Source: Planctomycetaceae bacterium (GTDB lineage Bacteria; Planctomycetota; Planctomycetia; Pirellulales; UBA1268). Taken from it: DNA of 12,158 nucleotides. The DNA lies in contig CANGIH010000028.1 of the NCBI GenBank assembly GCA_947453875.1, positions 1 through 12,158 on the forward strand, read 5' to 3'. A program made the translations under genes and the position numbers. This document shows positions 7,119-12,158 of the stretch, piece by piece. Each line of letters begins with the position of its first letter. Position 1 is the stretch's first letter. The notes under the pieces were generated by a model. The model saw only the letters and a program-made list of their open reading frames with translations, did no database searches and had not been told where the DNA came from.

Positions 7119-7801
7119 GGATCCTGCTCCAGATCCTGCTCCAGGTGTCGGCTGACGATGCCGGCCGCGGCGGCCAGGGCGTCGCGGGTCTGCCACCGCG
7201 AATGGTCGCGGTCACCGGCGCTGTTGGAAATGCCTCGCACGATTCCGCAGGGCACGCGAGCGAGCCGGCAGGCGAGTGCGACGGCAAATCCTTCCATGTC
7301 CTCGGCGCAGGCGTGCGGATACATCGCCTTGCGGATGCGTGCCTCGTCGGCATCCGAGGCGGCCGACGCCACAGTGAGCAGCAGATCCTCGCTCGGCACA
7401 CGGGGGTGCTCGGCCACGGGGGATGGGACCGGGTCGAGGTCGATCCGGTCGCCGACGCTGGCGGTGGGATCGGGAGGATCGCCCGGCCACTGCTCCCATC
7501 CCAGGGAGGCCGCAGGGAGGAACCGACTCCCTGCGCCGACGCCGATCCCATGGCAGGCGACCCGGCTGAACATGCAGGCCGAGCCCAAGGGGATTCTGTC
7601 GCCGAACCGACCGGCGATGCCGACGAGCACCACCCGCCGCGGTCGCAAGTCCGCAAGCAGCCGCGCGGTCCGGGCCGCAGCTGCCACCATCCCGAAACCG
7701 CACAACTCGATCCGGCGGGAGCCCGGATCGCCCCCCTCCAGAAGCGGCCTGAGGGAGCGCCGCTCCAACTCGGTGGGAACAAGGATCAGATGTCGGAGCA
7801 T
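7115..7801 (-). CDS. mqnB: Futalosine hydrolase (MqnB)
   Basis: 228 residues from the ATG at 7801; a TTG at 7822 would add seven residues but has no better ribosome site. MqnB removes the base from futalosine in the menaquinone pathway and is related to MTA/SAH nucleosidases. The N-terminal strand HLILVPTELE is typical of the family. VVLVGIAGRFGDRIPLGSA is the nucleoside-phosphorylase-fold core. The ligand-binding AEDMEGFAVA (Met169-Glu170) and RGISNSAGDRD (189-199, with Asp197 or Asp199 as the catalytic acid) correspond to the nucleosidase active site. The C-terminus has a short tandem LEQDLEQD encoded by a 12-bp direct repeat. The stop overlaps the mqnD start (GTGA), so the two are an operon; the pairing itself strengthens both calls. 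Confidence 0.92.
   Translation of the reverse strand: MLRHLILVPTELERRSLRPLLEGGDPGSRRIELCGFGMVAAAARTARLLADLRPRRVVLVGIAGRFGDRIPLGSACMFSRVACHGIGVGAGSRFLPAASLGWEQWPGDPPDPTASVGDRIDLDPVPSPVAEHPRVPSEDLLLTVASAASDADEARIRKAMYPHACAEDMEGFAVALACRLARVPCGIVRGISNSAGDRDHSRWQTRDALAAAAGIVSRHLEQDLEQDP
7120..7143. repeat. 12-bp tandem duplication at the mqnB-mqnD junction
   Basis: The unit GATCCTGCTCCA occurs twice in direct succession (7120-7131 and 7132-7143). On the minus strand it encodes the LEQD repeat that ends MqnB, and it doubles the GGAGCAGGAT sequence that includes the likely ribosome binding site of mqnD. Confidence 0.7.
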
Positions 7802-8126
7802 GGACTCGGAGACTCGTGACAAGCTGTCGGCTGTTTTCGTGACCGTTGCGATCGCTCACTGGGAGTGAACACGCGCTGACCGGGCATGCGGCGTACCGTC
7901 TGTAGTGTAGGCGCGATCGAGCCGACCGGCGTCGGCCAGTCGCGGTCTACCCAATCTCAGGTGCCGACCACGCGGATCGATTCGGGCCATCGTGGCGATT
8001 TCCCGCGGCGGGAACGGTGGCTGTGCGCCTCCGCCGACGGCGGCGCGAAGTTCGCATTCCAACCACCCTCGGCAGCCTGTAGATGGTGCATACCAGGAAG
8101 CGATCCAAGCACAAGGAGGTTCATCG
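7802..8126. other. Divergent intergenic region between mqnB and the glycine-zipper gene
   Basis: About 325 bases with no credible gene. Open frames on both strands through here give arbitrary Arg/Pro-rich protein. It should hold the promoters of mqnB (leftward) and of the glycine-zipper gene (rightward), but I cannot pick a convincing -35/-10 pair. Small inverted repeats are present: TCACT-GGG-AGTGA at 7856-7868, and GCCGAC-CGGC-GTCGGC at 7921-7936. Either could be an operator or a leader hairpin. Confidence 0.5.
8113..8120 (+). promoter_or_regulatory. Strong Shine-Dalgarno AAGGAGGT
   Basis: AAGGAGGT lies six bases before the ATG at 8127 and matches the 16S anti-Shine-Dalgarno almost completely. 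It fixes the start of the glycine-zipper gene against the longer open frame from 7992. Most minus-strand genes in this window have much weaker sites. Confidence 0.85.
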
Positions 8127-8669
8127 ATGAAAAAGCATTTCGGTCCCCTGCAGGGGCTCATCCTGACCATGTCGACCGTGGCTTCGGTCATGCTGGCCGC
8201 GACAGTGGCCCTGGCCGGTCCACCTCCGCTCAGCACCAATCCGGGGAATCTGGCGATTTACCCGGCGCGCGGGCAGAGCCTGGATCAGCAGCGTGCCGAC
8301 GAAGCCGCTGCCTACGACTGGGCCACCCAGCAGACAGGCTGGGATCCGTATCAGGCGAAGGCGGTCCTCGATCAGCAGGGCCATGCGGCGGCCGACGCTG
8401 CCGGCGCCGCGCGTGGTGGCGCCGTGACGGGTGCGGCGGGCGGGGCGTTGGTCGGCGTCGCTGTCGGTGCGATCGCGGGTGACGCCGGCAAGGGGGCGGC
8501 CATCGGCGCCACCTCCCTGGGCCTGACCGGCGGCATGCGGTCGCGGCGGGCGGTCAAGGCGGCGGGGGCCACGTCCTCGACAGCCGTGGCTTCCTATCAG
8601 CAGCAGTTCGGCCTCTGGACCAGGAACTACATGGCGGCCATGGAGGCGAAGGGGTACACGGTGCGGTGA
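8127..8669 (+). CDS. Exported glycine-zipper protein
   Basis: 180 residues. Residues 1-30 are a clear signal peptide (MKKHFG, hydrophobic core, VALA-G cut after Ala30). The segment IYPARGQSLDQQ...YDWATQQTGWDP (44-74) matches the conserved N-terminal motif of a family of periplasmic or outer-membrane glycine-zipper proteins. Relatives often have a Cys before the Tyr-x-Trp-Ala; here it is Ala (AAYDWA). Residues about 86-142 form an Ala/Gly-rich GxxxG-type zipper (GAVTGAAGGALVGVAVGAIAG), which can insert into or pack in membranes. The C-terminus (YQQQFGLWTRNYMAAMEAKGYTV) is polar. The role is unknown; envelope structure or stress functions are suggested for such proteins. It is followed after about 100 bases by another exported small protein in the same direction. 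Confidence 0.8.
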   Translation: MKKHFGPLQGLILTMSTVASVMLAATVALAGPPPLSTNPGNLAIYPARGQSLDQQRADEAAAYDWATQQTGWDPYQAKAVLDQQGHAAADAAGAARGGAVTGAAGGALVGVAVGAIAGDAGKGAAIGATSLGLTGGMRSRRAVKAAGATSSTAVASYQQQFGLWTRNYMAAMEAKGYTVR

Positions 8670-8752
8670 GGCCCTCGAGCCGATCCGAGCAGGCATTCAC
8701 ACAGGGCACAGAGCGTCTTTTTCACCGCACGAGCGGATGGTATTCGACAACG

Positions 8753-8759
8753 AAGGGAG
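8753..8759 (+). promoter_or_regulatory. Shine-Dalgarno AAGGGAG
   Basis: AAGGGAG ends seven bases before the ATG at 8767 and decides that start over the in-frame ATG at 8737, which would put charged residues ahead of the signal peptide. Confidence 0.7.
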
Positions 8760-8766
8760 TGGATGG

Positions 8767-9183
8767 ATGGCGACAAGTGCATTGAAGCTGGTGGTGTTGG
8801 GCATGGCGGCCAACGTGATGCTGCTGGGCAGCGCGTGGGCCGGCCAGACGTGGGTCTGTGCCGTGACCTCGGCCGTCGCCGTGGACGAGGACGGCACGAT
8901 CGGCCCCCCCGATCTTGGCGACAAGGAGCGTCCCACGTTCATCCGTGTCGATGCGGAGAAGAAGGAATTGACGCTCCTGGCACCGAAGTCGCGCAAGGGA
9001 GAGGTCACGAAACTCGATGCCGCCAGGGAGTCCGACGGGCAGTGGGTGCTCTCCGGCATCGAACACGGCCGTGGGATCAACCTGATCATCAACGCCGACG
9101 GCCACATGACGCTGTCCGTGATCGGCGACGGCGTGGTCTGGTCGGTGTTCGGTCACGCCATTCCGGAGCAGGAGATCAAGTGA
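8767..9183 (+). CDS. Small exported protein of unknown function
   Basis: 138 residues that I do not recognise. Residues 1-25 are a signal peptide (MATSALK, hydrophobic LVVLGMAANVMLLG, SAWA-G). The mature protein of about 113 residues is rich in alternating strand-like segments: QTWVCAVTSAVAVDEDG, RPTFIRVDAEKKELTLLAP, GQWVLSGIEHGRGINLIINADGHMTLSVIGDG, VVWSVFGHAI. This suggests a small beta-sandwich or barrel. It has a single Cys in the mature part, so no internal disulfide. The gene has a good ribosome site and lies 97 bases after the glycine-zipper gene in the same direction, so they may be co-expressed. A strong stem-loop begins six bases after the stop. Confidence 0.75.
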   Translation: MATSALKLVVLGMAANVMLLGSAWAGQTWVCAVTSAVAVDEDGTIGPPDLGDKERPTFIRVDAEKKELTLLAPKSRKGEVTKLDAARESDGQWVLSGIEHGRGINLIINADGHMTLSVIGDGVVWSVFGHAIPEQEIK

Positions 9184-9188
9184 CACCG

Positions 9189-9225
9189 CGTCCCACGGAG
9201 GTGGCTGCGACACCTCCGTGGGACG
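9189..9225. terminator. 15-bp perfect stem-loop between convergent genes
   Basis: CGTCCCACGGAGGTG (9189-9203), loop GCTGCGA, then CACCTCCGTGGGACG (9211-9225): a perfect 15-bp stem with a 7-base loop. It sits directly after the small exported protein (stop at 9183) and before the end of the convergent kinase-like gene (9303). No T-run is present on either side. It may serve as a bidirectional terminator or as a 3' end stabiliser. Confidence 0.75.
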
Positions 9226-9302
9226 GCGATGGTCGCTCAATCGCGGTGATTCGTTTCACCGCCACCACGGCCTGCCCCGACGGGGCCCCGATGCGCCGTG
9301 GT

Positions 9303-9920
9303 TCATTCCGCGGCCGACTTCATGGCCGTCACTTCGTCGATGGCCAGCTGCAGCTGCGTCAATCGCTGCTCCCTTGGCCCCCAGAGCTCCACCAGATGCG
9401 GTCCATTGGCTAGCGGCAACAGCTGAAACCGGCCGTCGCGATAGATTTGCTTGAAAATCGCATCCACCTCGTCGCGATAGGCGTGATCGACCGGCCTGAT
9501 TCCATCCGCTTCCATGTCCACCGGCCAGGCATCGGTTTTCGGGACAAATGCCAGAATGTCCAGATGGTCGAGCGATTCTCTCACGGCGGGCACCATCGCC
9601 TCCACAAAGGCAATGTCGATGTCTGTCGTGCCCTGGTTCGCCGTATAGAGCGAATAGGCGACATAGTCGACCGGCGAGCGATCGAAGATCACGTCGTCGG
9701 TGAACGCAGAGTACCGATGCACCCGGCTGATGTTGTAGTACAACTGAATACCGTTGTGCAGTTTCGTGGAGGCCTCGCGAAAGCGTATGTCGTAGGGGCC
9801 ATGAAGGCCCAGCACCCGGTACGGCTCCTCCTCGCGACGAAAGCGGGGATGGGCGGCGACCCACTCGTTGACAATGGTCGATTTCCCCAACGAGTGGGCC
9901 CCTGAGACGGCGATTCGCAT
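9303..9920 (-). CDS. P-loop ATPase/kinase of the AAA_28 (NadR/Ttd14-like) type
   Basis: 205 residues from the ATG at 9920; an ATG at 9929 and a GTG at 9947 are in frame upstream, but the P-loop normally lies at the very start in this family. Walker A is SGAHSLGKST (6-15), directly after the first strand MRIAV. FDRSPVDYVAYS (79-90) is the DR-containing motif typical of nucleoside/nucleotide-kinase-like P-loop proteins. LDILAFVPKTDAW is a later strand that brings substrate or base contacts. The resemblance is to AAA_28 proteins, which include the kinase domain of NadR, but there is no NadR regulatory or adenylyltransferase domain here. It probably phosphorylates a small molecule using ATP; the substrate cannot be told. 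It lies about 100 bases downstream of the DUF3127 gene on the same strand and may be co-transcribed. Confidence 0.75.
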   Translation of the reverse strand: MRIAVSGAHSLGKSTIVNEWVAAHPRFRREEEPYRVLGLHGPYDIRFREASTKLHNGIQLYYNISRVHRYSAFTDDVIFDRSPVDYVAYSLYTANQGTTDIDIAFVEAMVPAVRESLDHLDILAFVPKTDAWPVDMEADGIRPVDHAYRDEVDAIFKQIYRDGRFQLLPLANGPHLVELWGPREQRLTQLQLAIDEVTAMKSAAE

Positions 9921-10021
9921 GCGAGTCATCCCCGTCAACGAGTCCACGATCGAAAGAAGGAGACCGCCCCAGACGGATCAAGGCAGATCACCCGGCGGAC
10001 GGGAGACTGGGGGAGGTCAAG

Positions 10022-10402
10022 TCAAAATGGCACGTCATCGCTGCCAGCTTCTGAATAATCGTCGTTGATGTCGATGGCGTCGTCTGGGCCGTCACTCGCC
10101 CTCCCGCCCCCGGACAACCGTTTGAACGAGATGCCTTCGGCACTCAGAAAGTACTTGGCCTCGCTGCTCGCATCCCGCTGCCAGCGGCGGCCGCTGAGGC
10201 GGTAGGTCACCTCGATCTCGTCTCCCATGGAGAGGTCGTCCACCGCGTCGCAGCCATCCTTCACGAATTCGACGGGAATGAAGTTGGTGAACGTGCCCTT
10301 CGACTGCTCGAGCACCACCAATCGCTTGCGAAAGCCCTTCTGGCCGAAGGTCTTGGTCTCCTCGATCAGGTGGACGACGCCGCGGACGGTCGGGTCTTTC
10401 AT
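10022..10402 (-). CDS. DUF3127-type OB-fold-like protein with an SSB-like acidic C-terminal tip
   Basis: 126 residues from the ATG at 10402; a GTG at 10441 is possible, but neither has a good Shine-Dalgarno. Residues 1-95 match the DUF3127 pattern: VRGVVHLIEETKTFGQKGFRKRLVVLEQ, then NFIPVEFVKDGCDAVDDLSMGDEIEVTYRLSGR and a final strand with FLSAEGISFKRL. The family resembles single-stranded-DNA-binding proteins and is presumed to have an OB fold. The C-terminal 25 or so residues are Gly/Asp-rich and disordered and end in SDDVPF, very like the DDDIPF tip by which bacterial SSB recruits repair proteins. That suggests, but does not show, a role in nucleic-acid transactions. Upstream lie the cupin gene (same strand) and a G-rich 235-base spacer. 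Confidence 0.8.
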   Translation of the reverse strand: MKDPTVRGVVHLIEETKTFGQKGFRKRLVVLEQSKGTFTNFIPVEFVKDGCDAVDDLSMGDEIEVTYRLSGRRWQRDASSEAKYFLSAEGISFKRLSGGGRASDGPDDAIDINDDYSEAGSDDVPF

Positions 10403-10599
10403 GGATGTTGGCCGTTGGGTTTCGGTGGTCGACTCCAGCACCGCTGCACGGCGGGCTGTTGAGACGAAAGCGTATCACACGCCGTCAACCACGCTCGTCA
10501 GAAGGGAGGGTGTCGCCCGCCGGGCGGCGGGGAAACAGCAAGGCTGCCCGCGGGGATGGCCCCGGGCCGCAAGGGGGATGTCTTGGAAGGAGCGGTCTG

Positions 10600-10614
10600 C
10601 CCCCCCACCCACCC
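10600..10614 (-). other. Potential G-quadruplex in the cupin-DUF3127 spacer
   Basis: On the minus strand the sequence reads GGGTGGGTGGGGGGG, which gives four G3 tracts with single-base loops, the most stable kind of intramolecular quadruplex motif. It lies between the cupin stop and the DUF3127 start and would be in the mRNA if the two genes are co-transcribed. The rest of the 235-base spacer is GC-rich and holds a short CGCCC-GCC-GGGCG hairpin near 10515. Confidence 0.5.
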
Positions 10615-10677
10615 ACGGCGACCGAGCAGCCTGCGCCCCCCTCGCCGGGCCGTGGCCGCGAGCGGCTCGTGTCCAGC

Positions 10678-11130
10678 TCAGCCAGGCCAGGCGGCGGGCT
10701 CGCCATCGGGGAGGTGAACTGCGACCATCAGCACCTCGCCGCCCCCGATGATCGTCGTCAGGTGACCTTTGCCACGCGTGTCTTCAAGCAGGCAGATACT
10801 CCCTGCCCTGAGGTGGCACTGGCTGCCATCGCTCGCGCGGACCGTCGCTTCGCCGGCCATCACAAACATCCATTGCCTGCAGGGGGTGCAATGCCAGCCC
10901 CCCATCCAGTCTGGCGCGAACCTGAGGAGGCACCACCCCGTGGCCCGGGTCGTGATGGAAACCTCGAGAGGGGGTGCAGGCGGGGCAAACTGCTCCGGTT
11001 CAACCGTCATGGCCGCAGCTTCCATGTGCGACTCGCCGGCATCGTCCGAAAACACGCGGGTGTATTCCACCGGTCGTCGCATGGCTTGGTGCGTGGCGGG
11101 GGTTGTTGAGGCAAGGTCCGTGATGCCCAT
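10678..11130 (-). CDS. Small cupin-domain protein
   Basis: 150 residues from the ATG at 11130, which has GGTGGTG at a fair spacing; the ATG at 11082 (Met17) is an equally reasonable start, and a TTG at 11166 is less likely. VEYTRVFSDDAGESHME (21-37) is a common N-terminal motif of a single-domain cupin family. The beta-barrel motifs are GGWHCTPCRQWMFVMAGEATV (77-97) and RAGSICLLEDTRGKGHLT (108-125). The WH-x5-Q and EDTxGKGH patterns replace the classical two-His motif; His80 and His123 are the likely metal or ligand contacts. There is no HTH, so it is not a regulator of the AraC kind. The biochemical role is unknown; sugar- or small-ligand-binding or enzyme functions are all known in cupins. 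It is divergent from the CYTH gene. Confidence 0.75.
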   Translation of the reverse strand: MGITDLASTTPATHQAMRRPVEYTRVFSDDAGESHMEAAAMTVEPEQFAPPAPPLEVSITTRATGWCLLRFAPDWMGGWHCTPCRQWMFVMAGEATVRASDGSQCHLRAGSICLLEDTRGKGHLTTIIGGGEVLMVAVHLPDGEPAAWPG

Positions 11131-11495
11131 GTGGCACCACCGCGCCCGGGTATCGGGCTCTATCAATGATGCTTCGTCAGAAACACAGGGCTGACGGTGC
11201 CCCTGCCTTGCGTGATCATTTCACTCTCGGCAGTCGGATGAAACCCACGGTGACGACCGGCGAAACCAATCTCACTGTGAATCGGGCGGCTTGGCGATCC
11301 AAATCGGCCATCGAGGAGGCCCTGTTCGATCCTATAAAAGCATCTCCATGGAACGGGGGCAATGGGACGGGGAACAGACCCGGCAGCCCGAGGGGCCAAG
11401 CAGTCAACCGAAAAGCCGCCCGCACGGGGCCCCGGCGGGGCGATGGAACACGATCGGCTCCAGTGGCACACGACCGACGAGGCACCCCGACACCG
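11131..11495. other. Divergent intergenic region between the cupin and CYTH genes
   Basis: About 365 bases without a convincing gene. The CYTH frame stays open back to 11166, but the added residues are low-complexity and do not resemble the family. The sequence is less GC-rich than the genes around it in places. TATAAA at 11333-11338 could be a -10 element for the CYTH gene, though no good -35 is seen 17 bases upstream. CGGGGCCCCG at 11425-11434 is a 10-bp palindrome. Confidence 0.45.
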
Positions 11496-12113
11496 ATGCC
11501 GACAAATATCGAGATCAAGGCGCGGTTGGCCGACCTGCCGCGAATGCGTGGAGTGGTGGCGGCGATCAGCAACACGCCACCACAGACCCTCCGACAGCGG
11601 GACACGTTCTTCAGGTGCGCGACTGGCCGTCTCAAGCTCCGTGAGATCGGGGTCGGGCACGCAGAACTGATCTTCTACTCGCGGCCCGATGTCGCTGGGG
11701 CGAAGCAATCGGAGTATGAGGTCACCGCGGTGACCGATCCCGAGGCACTTCGAGCCGTGCTCGCCCGGTCTTTGGGCGTGGTGCAGACCGTGGAGAAGAC
11801 GCGGGAGCTCTCTCTCATCGGCCAGACCCGGGTGCATCTCGACTCGGTGGACCGGTTGGGCGACTTCCTCGAACTGGAGGTGGTCATGCGCCCCGGGCAG
11901 GCCCCGGCTGAGGGCGAGGCCATTGCAGCCGACCTCATGCGGCGGCTCGGGATTCGGGATACCGACCTGTGCTCGACCGCGTATGCCGACATGCTCGGTG
12001 CATCGGCTGAACGCCTGACGCGGGCGCCGGCGAGGGCGATCAGCGTTTCGCCCGACGGCGATACCCGGGCGGCTCGGCGTGCGCGAGCATCTTCCCGAGC
12101 GTCCGCCAGTTGA
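11496..12113 (+). CDS. CYTH-domain protein (class IV adenylate cyclase/thiamine-triphosphatase-like)
   Basis: 205 residues from the ATG at 11496. MPTNIEIKARL is the CyaB-type start of the CYTH fold, a tunnel of beta strands lined by charged residues that binds triphosphates. The expected charged strands follow: RQRDTFFRC (33-41), GRLKLREIG (44-52), AELIFYSRPD (56-65), SEYEV (72-76), VEKTRELS (99-106), TRVHLDSVDRLGDFLELEVVM (111-131) and YADML (163-167). The reaction could be cAMP synthesis, triphosphate hydrolysis or something else; the sequence does not decide. The family fold ends near residue 167. Residues 168-205 are an Arg/Ala/Ser-rich tail, and residues 182-205 are antisense to an IS21-like transposase remnant, so the natural stop seems to have been lost. 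The ribosome site is weak. Confidence 0.85.
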   Translation: MPTNIEIKARLADLPRMRGVVAAISNTPPQTLRQRDTFFRCATGRLKLREIGVGHAELIFYSRPDVAGAKQSEYEVTAVTDPEALRAVLARSLGVVQTVEKTRELSLIGQTRVHLDSVDRLGDFLELEVVMRPGQAPAEGEAIAADLMRRLGIRDTDLCSTAYADMLGASAERLTRAPARAISVSPDGDTRAARRARASSRASAS

Positions 12114-12158
12114 TGCCGTACTCCTGGCAGGCCGCCCGCTTCGACAATTCGCCGGTCA
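12040..12158 (-). mobile_element. IS21-family (IstA-like) transposase remnant, N-terminal part, runs off the right edge
   Basis: On the minus strand a frame entering from beyond 12158 reads 38 residues to a TGA at 12040-12042. The segment LSKRAACQEYGIN, then WRTLGKMLAHAEPPGYR, is the helix-turn-helix start of IstA-type transposases, in which PPGYR is normally followed by the long catalytic part (DDE). Here the frame stops six residues after PPGYR, so the element is truncated. Its start lies outside the window. The remnant overlaps the 3' end of the CYTH gene on the opposite strand by 74 bases. Confidence 0.6.

Noticed and set aside
11166..11495. N-terminal extension of the CYTH frame back to 11166.
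   Set aside because: The CYTH fold starts at the NIEIKA motif, immediately after the ATG at 11496; the extension has no family resemblance.

Overview
The window is a GC-rich chromosomal segment, most likely from a member of the Planctomycetota. The case for that is circumstantial. It rests on a long two-domain secreted 'acetyl xylan esterase-like' hydrolase, futalosine-pathway menaquinone genes (mqnB-mqnD), a methyltransferase of the kind that accompanies type III polyketide synthases, many weak Shine-Dalgarno sites, and strong stem-loops without a T-tract where terminators are expected. No rRNA, tRNA or CRISPR array was recognised.

Layout, left to right. (1) At 169-2229 (+) lies a secreted alpha/beta-hydrolase whose second domain has lost its catalytic residues. 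It converges on a minus-strand block. (2) The minus block, in transcription order from right to left, is: futalosine hydrolase mqnB (7801-7115), overlapping by 4 bases 1,4-dihydroxy-6-naphthoate synthase mqnD (7118-6282); a KAS III/FabH-like condensing enzyme (6151-5036); a secreted YceI-like lipid/isoprenoid-binding protein (4834-4034); a class I SAM methyltransferase (3864-3133); a 52-codon ORF that looks like the C-terminal scrap of a type III polyketide synthase (3140-2982); and a VIT/CCC1-type metal transporter (2978-2241). A perfect stem-loop at 3934-3961 probably separates the YceI gene from the methyltransferase/transporter group. (3) At 8127-9183 (+) are two small exported proteins with strong ribosome binding sites, one with a glycine zipper and one unknown, closed by a 15-bp perfect stem-loop. 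(4) At 9303-11130 (-) are a P-loop nucleotide kinase-like protein, a DUF3127 OB-fold-like protein with an SSB-type acidic tip, and a small cupin. (5) At 11496-12113 (+) is a CYTH-domain protein whose last residues are read antisense through the remnant of an IS21-type transposase that enters from the right edge.

The minus block has a loose quinone/lipid theme: two menaquinone enzymes, a condensing enzyme, an isoprenoid-binding protein and a methyltransferase. Only mqnB-mqnD is clearly a functional pair. The most interesting points are the apparently decayed polyketide synthase locus next to an intact methyltransferase, the SSB-like DDVPF tip on the DUF3127 protein, and the reshaping of the CYTH C-terminus by an insertion-sequence remnant. 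I found no complete new defence or mobile system here.
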